A stretch of DNA of 64,000 bases from Buttiauxella ferragutiae (GCF_001654915.1 NZ_LXEQ01000027.1); one strand, 5' to 3'. Positions 41,087 to 50,858 are shown, counted from the first letter of the stretch. The notes: generated by a model not told the origin, from the letters alone. Numbers and translations are program-made.

Positions 41087-42166
41087 ATGTTTGGTGTTCT
41101 CGACCGTTATATCGGTAAAACCATCTTCACCACCATCATGATGACATTGTTCATGCTGGTGTCGCTGTCGGGCATTATTAAGTTTGTTGACCAGTTGAAA
41201 AAGGCCGGTCAGGGCAGCTATTCGGCGATGGGGGCGGGGATATATACCGTCCTTAGCATTCCAAAAGACATCCAGATTTTCTTCCCGATGGCCGCACTTC
41301 TCGGTGCGTTGTTAGGGTTAGGGATGCTGGCACAGCGCAGTGAGCTGGTGGTTATGCAGGCCTCCGGTTTTACCCGCATGCAGATTGCCTTGGCCGTAAT
41401 GAAAACGGCTATTCCGCTGGTGTTGCTGACTATGGCCATTGGTGAATGGGTGGCACCGCAAGGCGAACAAATGGCGCGTAACTACCGTGCGCAACAGATG
41501 TACGGCGGTTCTTTGCTGACGACCCAGCAAGGTTTGTGGGCAAAAGATGGCCACAACTTTGTCTATATCGAACGTGTGAAAGGTAACAACGACCTCGCCG
41601 GTGTGAGCATTTACAGTTTCAGTAAAGAAAAACGCCTCGAATCAGTTCGATATGCCGCATCAGCACAATACGATGTGGAGCATAAAGTATGGCGACTGTC
41701 TCAGGTTGATGAATCTAACCTCACCGACACGAAACAAATTACTGGCTCACAGACGGTTAGTGGCGAGTGGAAAACTAACTTAACCCCAGACAAACTGGGT
41801 GTTGTGGCACTCGACCCTGATGCGCTATCGATTAGCGGTCTGCACAACTACGTGAAGTACCTTAAGGCCAGCGGACAAGATGCCGGGCGTTATCAGCTCA
41901 ATATGTGGAGCAAAATCTTCGCGCCACTCTCTGTTGCGGTAATGATGTTAATGGCACTGTCGTTCATCTTTGGCCCACTGCGTAGCGTGCCGATGGGGGT
42001 GAGAGTTGTCACCGGTATCAGCTTTGGTTTTGTGTTCTACGTGCTCGACCAAATCTTTGGCCCTCTCAGCCTTGTGTACAGCATCCCGCCGATTTTGGGT
42101 GCGTTGCTACCTAGTGCAACGTTCTTCTTAATCAGTCTATGGTTGATGATGAAGCGCTCCGGCTAA
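41087..42166 (+). CDS. lptG: LPS export permease LptG
   Basis: 359 residues. Partner of LptF with the same architecture: six membrane segments and a periplasmic jellyroll at about 130-255. The cytoplasmic coupling helix reads QRSELVVMQASGFTRMQIA near 82-100. The ATG directly follows the lptF stop (TAA ATG). An ERIC element begins at its stop codon. Confidence 0.97.
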   Translation: MFGVLDRYIGKTIFTTIMMTLFMLVSLSGIIKFVDQLKKAGQGSYSAMGAGIYTVLSIPKDIQIFFPMAALLGALLGLGMLAQRSELVVMQASGFTRMQIALAVMKTAIPLVLLTMAIGEWVAPQGEQMARNYRAQQMYGGSLLTTQQGLWAKDGHNFVYIERVKGNNDLAGVSIYSFSKEKRLESVRYAASAQYDVEHKVWRLSQVDESNLTDTKQITGSQTVSGEWKTNLTPDKLGVVALDPDALSISGLHNYVKYLKASGQDAGRYQLNMWSKIFAPLSVAVMMLMALSFIFGPLRSVPMGVRVVTGISFGFVFYVLDQIFGPLSLVYSIPPILGALLPSATFFLISLWLMMKRSG

Positions 42167-42366
42167 TACCCATCATACTTCAAGCTGCAACTGTGTTGGC
42201 TGCACTCACAAACCCCAGTCACTTACTTATGTAAGCTCCTGGGGGTTATGCGGCCCATCCTTGGGCCTTACCCCTTTGGGGACGCTGCAAGCAGCGTTCA
42301 AATTTGTTCCAGACAAATTTGTTGTTCTTTTGCCGCCTTGCTGCAACTCGAATTATTTTGGGTATA
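42166..42366. repeat. ERIC element carrying an internal insertion of roughly 70-80 bp
   Basis: Standard ERIC ends (ataccca..., ...tgggtata) and the core ccccagtcactta...gtaagctcctgggg, but between the core and the gccgccttgctgcaactcg tail there is extra DNA (about 42246-42325). The insert is built from consecutive short hairpins: GGCCCA/TGGGCC, ACGCTGC/GCAGCGT and CAAATTTGT/ACAAATTTG. ERICs with a similar-size insertion at a fixed site have been reported in enterobacteria. Confidence 0.85.
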
Positions 42367-42385
42367 GATAGTTAACGTGTAGATA

Positions 42386-43888
42386 TTACCGTTTACGCCC
42401 CCCCATAATACTGCCCAACACTCCGCGAATAATTTGGTTAGTCACCTGGCGTGCTGCACTCTTGGCCATGGTTTGCACCACACCGTCTTTTTTGCCACCA
42501 CGCGGCCCTGTGGTTCCAAACAAAATATCCTTCAGTCCGCCAAGAATACCGTCATCTACCGCAACAGATTCGCCTTTTGCAGGCGGTGCATTTTGTTGCT
42601 CACCTGCGGCTTGCACACCCTGTTGTAATCGTTCATAGGCGGATTCACGATCGACCGTTTCATCGTATTTGCCGTATAGCGGTGAATGGTTCAGTAACCC
42701 GTTACGCTCATCTTCAGTGACAGGCCCCATGCGTGAGCAAGGTGCAATTACCATGGCGCGCTCGACTACCGTTGGGCTGCCTTTTTCGTCCAGCAAAGAA
42801 ATCAATGCTTCCCCAGTCCCAAGCTCCTGAATCGCTTTCTCAGTATCGAATTTAGGGTTGGCTCGCATGGTTTGTGCCGCCGTTTTTACTGCTTTCTGGT
42901 CCTTCGGTGTAAAGGCGCGTAGCGCATGCTGGACCCGATTACCTAACTGCCCCAGTACGGTATCTGGAATATCCGACGGGTTTTGGGAAACAAAATACAC
43001 CCCAACGCCTTTGGAACGAATCAAACGAATAACCTGCTCGATTTTATCCAGTAGCACTTGCGGCGCGTCGTTAAATAGCAGATGCGCTTCATCAAAAAAG
43101 AACACTAGTTTTGGTTTTTCCAGGTCACCAGCTTCTGGTAGTTGTTCATAAATTTCTGAAAGCATCCACAGCAAACTGGCGGCATACAGTTTCGGCATCT
43201 GGTACAGCTTTTCGGCAGATAAAATATTGATAATGCCTTTACCGTTGGCATCGGTACGCATCCAGTCTTTAATATCCAGCATCGGTTCGCCAAAGAAATA
43301 CTCAGCACCTTGTTGTTCGAGCTGTAAAAGCCCACGTTGAATGGCACCGACAGAAGCACTGCTGATATTGCCGTACTGGTTCTGGAACGATTTTGCGTTA
43401 TCGCCGATGTACTGCGTCGCGGCGCGCAAATCTTTAAAATCGAGCAGCAACAAGCCTTGATCATCCGCAATGCGGAAGATGATTTGTAGCACACCAGATT
43501 GTACTTCATTGAGATTAAGCAGGCGGGCGAGTAACAGCGGGCCAAGATCTGAAACAGTCGCCCGTACCGGATGGCCTTTTTCGCCAAAGATGTCCCACAG
43601 CACCACCGGGTTTTTGTGCGGTGACCAGTCAGTCACACCAATTTTTGCCAGCCGTGCGAGCAGCTTTTCAGACTCAACGCCTTCTTGCGCAATACCGGTG
43701 AGGTCACCTTTCACATCCGCCATAAATACCGGTACGCCAATCTCTGAAAACGACTCAGCCAGCTTTTGTAACGTCACCGTTTTACCGGTGCCGGTCGCCC
43801 CGGTTATCAGCCCGTGACGGTTTGCCATGCCGGGCAGTAAATGCAGTTCTTGTTCAGTGGTTCTGGCAATCAGCAGTGGTGCAATCAT
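42386..43888 (-). CDS. yjgR: HerA-like ATPase of the DUF853 family, YjgR
   Basis: 500 residues from the ATG at 43888 (CAGGAAATC upstream), equal to E. coli YjgR; 31 upstream open codons are not homologous. P-loop Walker A GATGTGKT near 27-34, Walker B LVFFFDEAHLLF near 265-276, arginine-finger region further on. FtsK/HerA superfamily; biological role unknown. A Gly/Lys/Arg-rich C-terminal tail (GTTGPRGGKKDG...) is seen. Divergent from dhaK across 134 bp. Confidence 0.93.
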   Translation of the reverse strand: MIAPLLIARTTEQELHLLPGMANRHGLITGATGTGKTVTLQKLAESFSEIGVPVFMADVKGDLTGIAQEGVESEKLLARLAKIGVTDWSPHKNPVVLWDIFGEKGHPVRATVSDLGPLLLARLLNLNEVQSGVLQIIFRIADDQGLLLLDFKDLRAATQYIGDNAKSFQNQYGNISSASVGAIQRGLLQLEQQGAEYFFGEPMLDIKDWMRTDANGKGIINILSAEKLYQMPKLYAASLLWMLSEIYEQLPEAGDLEKPKLVFFFDEAHLLFNDAPQVLLDKIEQVIRLIRSKGVGVYFVSQNPSDIPDTVLGQLGNRVQHALRAFTPKDQKAVKTAAQTMRANPKFDTEKAIQELGTGEALISLLDEKGSPTVVERAMVIAPCSRMGPVTEDERNGLLNHSPLYGKYDETVDRESAYERLQQGVQAAGEQQNAPPAKGESVAVDDGILGGLKDILFGTTGPRGGKKDGVVQTMAKSAARQVTNQIIRGVLGSIMGGRKR

Positions 43889-44022
43889 GATGATTTCCTG
43901 TGGCGATATTTCCATAAGCATAGCAAGCGCATACGGAACGTCACCCGCCAAAATCCTGGTTTGCGCAGATCCTCGCAGCAAAGGCTATGCTTTGCATATG
44001 TATTACTTATTATTGGGAAGCC

Positions 44023-45660
44023 ATGTCCAGATTCTTCTTTAACGACCGTCAGAAAATGGTCGACGATGCCATCGAAGGTGTGATCATCAGTTCTCGTTTT
44101 CGTAATTTGACCCGTTTAGATACCGATCCCGCTATACGTGTGGTGGTACGCAAAGACTGGAATAAGAGCAAAGTGGCGATTATTTCAGGTGGCGGTTCGG
44201 GGCATGAACCGGCTCACGCAGGCTTTGTTGGCAAAGGGATGCTAACCGCTGCGGTATGTGGGGACTTGTTTGCCTCGCCAAGCGTGGATGCGGTTTTAAA
44301 CGCGATTGTTGCGGTCACGGGCGATCGCGGTTGTTTGCTTATCGTCAAAAACTACACTGGCGATCGTCTTAATTTCGGGCTTGCGGCGGAGAAGGCCAAA
44401 AAACACGGTCTCAAAGTGGAGATGGTGATCGTTGGCGATGATATTTCGTTGCCCGATAACAAACAGCCACGCGGCATTGCCGGAACGGTACTGGTGCATA
44501 AAATTGCGGGCTTTGCCGCAGAACAAGGCAAGTCTTTGAGCGATGTTCGAGACATCGCGCAAAGTGCCTGCGATAGCATTGCCAGCATGGGTGTCGCCAT
44601 GCAAACCTGCAACCTTCCGGACCAAAATGAAGAAGAAGGGCGCATCAAAGGCGGGCATCTCGAGCTAGGTCTGGGGATTCATGGTGAACCTGGAGCCAGT
44701 ACACTGGATAGCCAAAACAGCCAGAAGACGATTGCTACTCTGGTGAATCATTTGCGTAAAAAGACCGGCAACGACGCAAGACTGGCAGTGCTGGTTAACA
44801 ATCTTGGCGGCGTATCGTCTTTGGAAATGGCCATGCTTACCAAAGAGCTGGTGCATTCAGAATTAAAAGACCAGATCGATTATTTGATTGGCCCGGCACC
44901 ACTGGTCACTGCATTGGATATGAAAGGATTTTCACTGTCCGCTATAGTGCTAAATGATCGTTTTATCAAAGCATTGCATGCAGATGTGGAAACGGCAGGC
45001 TGGTGTCCGGTGGTAAAACTCCACGCGATGCCAAAGCGGAAACACAGTGTGATACGTATCGAATCATCGGCGAAGCCGTCAGAAAATGCGGACGTTAAAA
45101 CGTTGGTGGCGAATATTACGAATACGCTTATCGCACAGGAAAAAGCGTTGAATGCGCTGGATGCCAAAGTCGGAGATGGTGATACTGGCTCCACGTTTGC
45201 ACAGGGGGCACGCGACATTGCACAGCTTAACGATGACGGCAAACTGCCATTAAATGACCCAGCGGCGCTGCTGGAATTAATCGGCGAACGCCTGGCAACG
45301 GTGATGGGTGGCTCAAGTGGCGTACTGATGTCGATCTTCTTCACTGCGAGCGGGCAGCAAGTCGCTAAAAAGCAGCCACTTGTCGATGCCTTGCTATTTG
45401 GCCTTGGACAAATGAAACGCTACGGTGGGGCAGAACTGGGTGATCGCACGCTAATTGACGCGTTACAGCCAGCACTGGAAGCATTAAAAAATCAGGATTT
45501 GTCTGCTGCAATAGAAGCCGCAGAAGCTGGTGCAGCAGCCACGGCGAAAATGCAGAAAGCTAATGCCGGGCGTTCGTCGTATGTAAACAGCGAGAATCTG
45601 AAAGGGGTGAAGGATCCAGGTGCAGTAGCGATTGCCGCAGTATTTGCCGGGATAAAGTAA
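44023..45660 (+). CDS. dhaK: ATP-dependent dihydroxyacetone kinase (DhaK-DhaL fusion)
   Basis: 545 residues from the ATG at 44023. Single-chain glycerone kinase of the Citrobacter freundii type (552). The N-terminal K domain has ISGGGSGHEPAHAGF near 50-64 and the covalent dihydroxyacetone-binding His220 in LGIHGEPGAS; the C-terminal L domain binds ATP-Mg through DAKVGDGDTGSTF near 380. Unlike E. coli DhaKLM it does not need a PTS partner. No glycerol dehydrogenase or DhaR is adjacent, so the source of dihydroxyacetone is not apparent. Confidence 0.94.
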   Translation: MSRFFFNDRQKMVDDAIEGVIISSRFRNLTRLDTDPAIRVVVRKDWNKSKVAIISGGGSGHEPAHAGFVGKGMLTAAVCGDLFASPSVDAVLNAIVAVTGDRGCLLIVKNYTGDRLNFGLAAEKAKKHGLKVEMVIVGDDISLPDNKQPRGIAGTVLVHKIAGFAAEQGKSLSDVRDIAQSACDSIASMGVAMQTCNLPDQNEEEGRIKGGHLELGLGIHGEPGASTLDSQNSQKTIATLVNHLRKKTGNDARLAVLVNNLGGVSSLEMAMLTKELVHSELKDQIDYLIGPAPLVTALDMKGFSLSAIVLNDRFIKALHADVETAGWCPVVKLHAMPKRKHSVIRIESSAKPSENADVKTLVANITNTLIAQEKALNALDAKVGDGDTGSTFAQGARDIAQLNDDGKLPLNDPAALLELIGERLATVMGGSSGVLMSIFFTASGQQVAKKQPLVDALLFGLGQMKRYGGAELGDRTLIDALQPALEALKNQDLSAAIEAAEAGAAATAKMQKANAGRSSYVNSENLKGVKDPGAVAIAAVFAGIK

Positions 45661-45684
45661 GTTAGAGCATTGAACGTGATTTCG

Positions 45685-45715
45685 CAGGGTGGATAAGCGC
45701 CAGCGTCACCCACCA
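45685..45715. repeat. Single REP unit
   Basis: Palindrome gggtggataagcgccagcgtcaccc between the convergent dhaK and ygjP. Confidence 0.8.
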
Positions 45716-45725
45716 TTTTTTCCGA

Positions 45726-46226
45726 TCACGCCTGCCCGCTCAATGCCATCTGCGTTAACCAAAGCCGCGTATCAAACTCCAGTTGGTGATATTGCGGCTC
45801 CATATGGCAGCACAGCGAGTAAAACGCCTTGTTATGATCTTTCTCTTTTAAATGCGCCAGCTCGTGCACCACGATCATGCGCAAAAAGGCTTCTGGCGCA
45901 TTTTTAAATACTGTCGCCACGCGAATTTCAGCTTTGGCTTTTAGCTTGTTCCCTTGCACGCGCGACACGGCAGTATGCAAACCCAGCGCATTATTCAGCA
46001 CATGAATTTTGCTGTCATAAGCCACTTTATTAATCGGCGGCGCATTACGCAGATACTGGTTTTTAATCTCTTGCGTCCAGGCATACAACGCTTTATCGGT
46101 AGTGATGTTATGCGTTTCTGGATAGCGTTTTTGCAGGACCTCGCCCAGACGTTGTTCCGCAATCAGCGTGCGAACCTGAGAGAGCAAATGCTCTGGGTAG
46201 CCCTGTAAATAAGTTAAATTGCTCAT
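45726..46226 (-). CDS. ygjP: YgjP-like metallopeptidase-fold protein (DUF45)
   Basis: 166 residues from the ATG at 46226, matching E. coli YgjP; upstream open codons overlap the rlmG promoter. Zinc-binding HExxH motif in VVHELAHLKEKDHNKAF near 117-133, with a downstream third-ligand His, as in the M48/WSS1-like DUF45 group. E. coli YgjP has been ascribed UTP pyrophosphatase activity as I recall, which does not follow from the motif. Divergent from rlmG. Confidence 0.9.
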   Translation of the reverse strand: MSNLTYLQGYPEHLLSQVRTLIAEQRLGEVLQKRYPETHNITTDKALYAWTQEIKNQYLRNAPPINKVAYDSKIHVLNNALGLHTAVSRVQGNKLKAKAEIRVATVFKNAPEAFLRMIVVHELAHLKEKDHNKAFYSLCCHMEPQYHQLEFDTRLWLTQMALSGQA

Positions 46227-46342
46227 AGTTCTCGCTTGCTCGAAGTCTTTCAAAAGGCAGTTGCGCAGTTTTTGGAAAAAAAAGGGTATACTCACGCCCC
46301 CATTCGGGGATTACGCCGAAATTTTACCATCCAGGAGGGCCG

Positions 46343-47479
46343 ATGAGCCAATTAGACAACGGTTTCCGTTCACTGACACTAAAACGTTTTCCAGAAACGG
46401 ATGACGTTAACCCACTACAGGCGTGGGAAGCTGCCGATGATTATCTTTTGCAGCAACTGGACGAAATCGAAATCAGTGGCCCGGTCCTGATTTTTAACGA
46501 TAACTTCGGGGCGCTGTCTTGCGTGCTGGCTGAACACAAGCCGTACAGCATCAGCGACTCGTATCTTAGCGAACTGGCTATCCGTGAGAACTTGCGCGAG
46601 AACGGCATCGTTGAATCCAGCGTCACGTTTCTTGATAGCACTGCAAAATATCCAGAAGCTCCAGCAGTGGTTCTGATAAAGATCCCTAAAACGCTGGCAT
46701 TACTGGAACAACAACTGCGCTCGCTGCACAGTGTCGTGACCCCAGAAACACGTATTATCGCGGGTGCGAAAACACGCGACATTCACAACTCAACCATTGA
46801 GCTGTTTGAAAAGATCCTTGGGCCGACCACGACCACTCTGGCCTGGAAAAAAGCGCGTCTCATCAACTGTACTTTCAATGCACCCGTGTTGAAAGAAGCC
46901 GCAGAAACCCTGAGCTGGAAACTGGAAGGTACGCCGTGGACGATTCACAACCACGCCAACGTATTCTCCCGCACTGGCCTGGATATTGGCGCTCGTTTCT
47001 TTATTGAAAACCTGCCAACTAACCTGGAAGGCGAAATTGTCGATTTAGGTTGTGGTAACGGTGTGATTGGCCTGCACTTGCTGGAGCAAAGCCCAGAAGC
47101 AAAAGTGGTATTTGTTGATGAATCACCGATGGCCGTTGCTTCAAGCCGCCTGAATGTTGAAACCAACATGCCGGAAAATCTGGATCGCTGCGAATTTATG
47201 ATCAACAACGCGTTATCAGGTGTTGAGCCATATCGCTTTAACACGATTCTGTGCAACCCACCGTTCCATCAGCAACATTCGTTGACCGATCAGGTGGCGT
47301 GGGAAATGTTCCACCACGCCCGTCGTTGCCTGCAAAATGGCGGTGAGCTGTACATCGTTGCTAACCGCCATTTGGACTACTATCACAAGCTGAAGAAAAT
47401 CTTCGGTAACTGCGATACTGTTGCTACGAACAAAAAATTCGTGGTGCTTAAAGCCGTGAAGCTGGGCCGTCTTCGCTAA
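46343..47479 (+). CDS. rlmG: 23S rRNA m2G1835 methyltransferase RlmG
   Basis: 378 residues, as in E. coli (YgjO). SAM-dependent enzyme methylating N2 of G1835 in 23S rRNA. It has an inactive N-terminal Rossmann-like domain and a catalytic C-terminal domain with VDLGCGNGVIGL near 233-244 and the base-binding CNPPFHQ motif near 303. CCAGGAGGG precedes the ATG. The neighbourhood ygjP-rlmG-fadH is conserved with E. coli. Confidence 0.97.
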   Translation: MSQLDNGFRSLTLKRFPETDDVNPLQAWEAADDYLLQQLDEIEISGPVLIFNDNFGALSCVLAEHKPYSISDSYLSELAIRENLRENGIVESSVTFLDSTAKYPEAPAVVLIKIPKTLALLEQQLRSLHSVVTPETRIIAGAKTRDIHNSTIELFEKILGPTTTTLAWKKARLINCTFNAPVLKEAAETLSWKLEGTPWTIHNHANVFSRTGLDIGARFFIENLPTNLEGEIVDLGCGNGVIGLHLLEQSPEAKVVFVDESPMAVASSRLNVETNMPENLDRCEFMINNALSGVEPYRFNTILCNPPFHQQHSLTDQVAWEMFHHARRCLQNGGELYIVANRHLDYYHKLKKIFGNCDTVATNKKFVVLKAVKLGRLR

Positions 47480-47502
47480 GCGTTTGGTCACTTCTGCTAA
47501 AA

Positions 47503-47579
47503 GTGGTGGATGACGCTTATCGCTTATCCACCCTACAAAAGCTGGCCTGTAGGTCGGATAAGCGCAGCGTCATCCGACG
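47503..47579. repeat. BIME between rlmG and fadH
   Basis: Two inverse REP units, ggtggatgacgcttatcg... and gtaggtcggataagcgcag..., at the convergent gene ends. Confidence 0.88.
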
Positions 47580-47586
47580 TTTAGCT

Positions 47587-49605
47587 CTAAATTTCCAGCG
47601 CTAAACGGGTGCCCTGCGCGATTGCGCGTCGGGCATCCAGTTCCATCGCCACATCTGCTCCACCAATCAAATGTATCGTCTTCCCTAATTCTTGCAGCGG
47701 TTGTGTCAATTCACGGCGCGAATCTTGCCCGGCGCAAATAATCACATTATCGACTTTCAGCGTTTGCGGCTCACCGCCAACCGTGATGTGCAGACCCTCA
47801 TCATCAATGCGTTCGTAAGTTACGCCCGCCAGCATTTTGACACCGCGTGCCAGCAGCGTGGTGCGGTGAATCCAGCCTGTCGTTTTACCTAAACCTTCAC
47901 CTGGCTTACTGGTTTTGCGTTGCAGCATTACAATCTGGCGCGGGCTTTTATGCAGATGAGCGCCTTCTGGACGCAATCCTCCTGCGTGTTGCAGGCTGGT
48001 ATCAATACCCCATTCCACGCAAAACTCAGCGATATTCTGGCTCGTGGACTCCCCTTCCTGGCTTAGATACATCGCGGTATCAAAGCCAATACCTCCGGCA
48101 CCAATAATCGCTACACGGTCACCCACTGGCGCTTTTTCACGCAACACATCAATATAATTCAATACTTTAGGATGAGTAATACCGTCGATAAGCGGCATGC
48201 GTGGCTCGATCCCGCAGGCGAGAATAATCTCGTCGTATTCTTCGAGCATTGGCGCGGTGACGTATTGATTCAGGCAAACTTCCACTCCGGTCAGCTCCAA
48301 CATGCGGCGGTAATAGCGCAGTGTTTCGTAAAACTCCTCTTTGCCGGGTATCTGCTTGGCGATATTAAATTGGCCGCCGATTTCAGAGGCTGCATCAAAC
48401 AATGTCACTTTGTGGCCACGCGCTGCGGCATTGATCGCAAAAGCAAGCCCGGCAGGCCCAGCACCAATTACCGCCAGATTTTTATGCACGGAAGCGGGGA
48501 CAATCGGCATTTTGGTTTCATGGCAGGCGCGGGGATTGACCAGGCATGAAGTCACTTTGCCGAGGAAAATCTGATCCAGGCATGCCTGATTGCAGCCAAT
48601 GCAGGTGTTGATTTCATCTTCGCGCCCCTGCTCGGCTTTGGAAACAAACTCCGCATCGGCGAGGAATGGCCTCGCCATTGACACCATATCGGCGTCGCCA
48701 TCAGCAATGATTTTTTCTGCGGTTTGCGGATCGTTAATGCGGTTGGTAGTGACAAGCGGAATAGAAACCTGGCCTTTGAGTTTGCGGGTCACCCAGCTAA
48801 ATGCGCCGCGTGGCACAGGTGTTGCGATGGTTGGAATACGCGCTTCATGCCAGCCGATGCCAGTGTTAATTAACGTGGCACCGGCTTTTTCAATCGCTTT
48901 TGCAAGCTGTACGGCTTCTTCAAACGTGCCGCCGCCATCGACCAAATCCAGCATCGACAGGCGATAAATGATAATAAAATTCGCTCCAACTTTTTCACGC
49001 ACCGCGCGGACGACTTCAATGGCAAAACGCATGCGGCGAGGGTAATCGCCGCCCCATTCGTCATCGCGCTGGTTGGTTCTTGCCGCTAAAAACTGGTTAA
49101 TCAGATAGCCTTCGGAACCCATGATTTCGACGCCATCGTATCCGGCAAGCTGTGCCAGACTTGCGCACAGAGCAAAATCCTCGATCAAAGTCAGGATCTC
49201 TTCATGGCTCAAGGCGTGGGGTTTAAAACGGTTAATCGGTGCCTGGATTGCGGAAGGGGCGACCGGGTTTGGCTGGTAGCTATAACGCCCGGTATGCAGG
49301 ATTTGCAGGGCGATTTTTCCGCCTTCTTTGTGCACTGCATCGGTAACAATCTGATGATGGGCAAGCTGGCTTACGTCATTGAGTACCGCGCCGCTTTCCA
49401 CGCCGACGCCAGAAGGCGAGGGGGCAACGCCGCCAGTGACAATTAACGCCACGCCGTGGCGTGCGCGCTCGGCATAAAACGCCGCCAAACGGTCAGCGCC
49501 TTTAGGGTGCTCCTCAAGTCCGGTGTGCATCGAACCCATCAGCACACGGTTTTTAAGCGTGGTGAAACCCAGGTCTAGTGGGGAAAACAGCGACGGATAG
49601 CTCAT
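47587..49605 (-). CDS. fadH: 2,4-dienoyl-CoA reductase FadH
   Basis: 672 residues, as in E. coli. NADPH-dependent reductase for beta-oxidation of unsaturated fatty acids. N-terminal FMN TIM barrel (1-330) of the old yellow enzyme type, a [4Fe-4S] cysteine cluster CIGCNQAC...SCLVNPRAC near 335-355, then an FAD domain (VIGAGPAGLAFA near 380) and an NADPH domain (AIIGAGGIGFD near 500). CAGGAAGAG precedes the ATG. Confidence 0.97.
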   Translation of the reverse strand: MSYPSLFSPLDLGFTTLKNRVLMGSMHTGLEEHPKGADRLAAFYAERARHGVALIVTGGVAPSPSGVGVESGAVLNDVSQLAHHQIVTDAVHKEGGKIALQILHTGRYSYQPNPVAPSAIQAPINRFKPHALSHEEILTLIEDFALCASLAQLAGYDGVEIMGSEGYLINQFLAARTNQRDDEWGGDYPRRMRFAIEVVRAVREKVGANFIIIYRLSMLDLVDGGGTFEEAVQLAKAIEKAGATLINTGIGWHEARIPTIATPVPRGAFSWVTRKLKGQVSIPLVTTNRINDPQTAEKIIADGDADMVSMARPFLADAEFVSKAEQGREDEINTCIGCNQACLDQIFLGKVTSCLVNPRACHETKMPIVPASVHKNLAVIGAGPAGLAFAINAAARGHKVTLFDAASEIGGQFNIAKQIPGKEEFYETLRYYRRMLELTGVEVCLNQYVTAPMLEEYDEIILACGIEPRMPLIDGITHPKVLNYIDVLREKAPVGDRVAIIGAGGIGFDTAMYLSQEGESTSQNIAEFCVEWGIDTSLQHAGGLRPEGAHLHKSPRQIVMLQRKTSKPGEGLGKTTGWIHRTTLLARGVKMLAGVTYERIDDEGLHITVGGEPQTLKVDNVIICAGQDSRRELTQPLQELGKTIHLIGGADVAMELDARRAIAQGTRLALEI

Positions 49606-49728
49606 ATTCTCTTCCTGCGGGTCATTATTATTATGTGGTCGGATGAGTTAGTAATCTAGCTTGATGTAGCGCAAATGGGGAGAAGTTGTCGAATGATTGT
49701 GACATAACTCAAAGAACGGCAGTCATGC

Positions 49729-49758
49729 AGGTCGGGTAAGCGAAGCGCTTCCCGACAC
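49729..49758. repeat. Single REP unit
   Basis: Palindrome gtcgggtaagcgaagcgcttcccgac between fadH and the ABC ATPase gene. Confidence 0.8.
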
Positions 49759-49772
49759 AACAGAAGCTGTAT

Positions 49773-50840
49773 TTAGTGCGCCAGGCGCTTACCCAGTGCA
49801 TCAAACAGATGAAGATGTTTTTCATCTACGCCCAATGTTAGCGCCGTCCCACTGGTGAAATTGAGCTGCTGGAAGGATTTCAGGCAAACCGATTGCCCGG
49901 CTAAATCCAGATAAACCAGCGTTGAATCACCCTGAAGTTCAGTAAATTTGGCGCTGGCATCAAACTGGTAATCTGCCGCTTCGCCGAGGCGCAGGTGTTC
50001 CGGACGAATGCCGATAAACACTTTATCGCCCTGTTGTAACGTTGCGGGCGGGTTCGCCATAGGCAATATCACATCGTTGGCAATATGCAGCGCATTACCC
50101 TGGAACGTCGCGGGCAAGATATTGATTTTCGGCGTGCCAATAAACTCGGCGACGAACAAGTTTTCAGGCCGGTTATACAGCTCCAGAGGTGTACCAACCT
50201 GCTCAATTTTACCTTTGTAGAGCACCACAATTCTGTCCGCCAGCGTCATGGCTTCAACCTGATCGTGGGTGACGTAAATCATCGTATTGTGCAAATTGCC
50301 GTGTAGTTGGCTAATTTCCTGGCGCATTTCAACGCGCAATGCGGCGTCCAGATTCGACAGTGGTTCATCAAACAGAAAGATTTTGGGTTGTTGAACGGTA
50401 GAGCGGCCAATCGCCACACGTTGCCGTTGCCCGCCAGAAAGATTCTGCGGCAGGCGGTCGAGCAACTCTTCAAGCTGTAACATTTTGGCGGCTTGCGTAA
50501 TGCGCCGCGTAATTTCGTCTTTCGGTGTTTTGACATTATTGAGGCCGAAAGCGAGATTTTCGCGCACCGTCATATGTGGATAAAGCGCGTAGGATTGAAA
50601 CACCATCGAAAGACTACGCTGACCAGCAGGTAAATCAGTGACATCCTGGTCACCGATGATTATCGAGCCACTGTTTAAACTTTCCAGCCCGGCAATAATG
50701 CGTAATAACGTTGATTTACCGCAGCCAGATGGGCCGACCAGCACAATAAATTCGCCGGAATGAATATCGAGTGACAGGTTTTCGATGATGGTATTTTTTT
50801 CGTAGGTTTTATTAATATTTTTTAGGGTAACAGTGGTCAT
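49773..50840 (-). CDS. Sugar ABC transporter ATP-binding protein (MalK/UgpC/MsmX type)
   Basis: 355 residues from the second of two adjacent ATGs, which has the better distance from GGAG. Complete nucleotide-binding domain: Walker A GPSGCGKST near 37-45, Q-loop FQSYALYPH near 81, signature LSGGQRQ near 134, Walker B IFLFDEPLSNLD near 154 and H-loop THDQ near 190. A C-terminal TOBE/OB regulatory domain (from about 240) is typical of the CUT1 carbohydrate class. Last gene of the lacI-type/manB/ATPase operon; it should energise the permeases encoded divergently at 54738-56440. Confidence 0.92.
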   Translation of the reverse strand: MTTVTLKNINKTYEKNTIIENLSLDIHSGEFIVLVGPSGCGKSTLLRIIAGLESLNSGSIIIGDQDVTDLPAGQRSLSMVFQSYALYPHMTVRENLAFGLNNVKTPKDEITRRITQAAKMLQLEELLDRLPQNLSGGQRQRVAIGRSTVQQPKIFLFDEPLSNLDAALRVEMRQEISQLHGNLHNTMIYVTHDQVEAMTLADRIVVLYKGKIEQVGTPLELYNRPENLFVAEFIGTPKINILPATFQGNALHIANDVILPMANPPATLQQGDKVFIGIRPEHLRLGEAADYQFDASAKFTELQGDSTLVYLDLAGQSVCLKSFQQLNFTSGTALTLGVDEKHLHLFDALGKRLAH

Positions 50841-50858
50841 CATTTTCTCCGTATTGAT

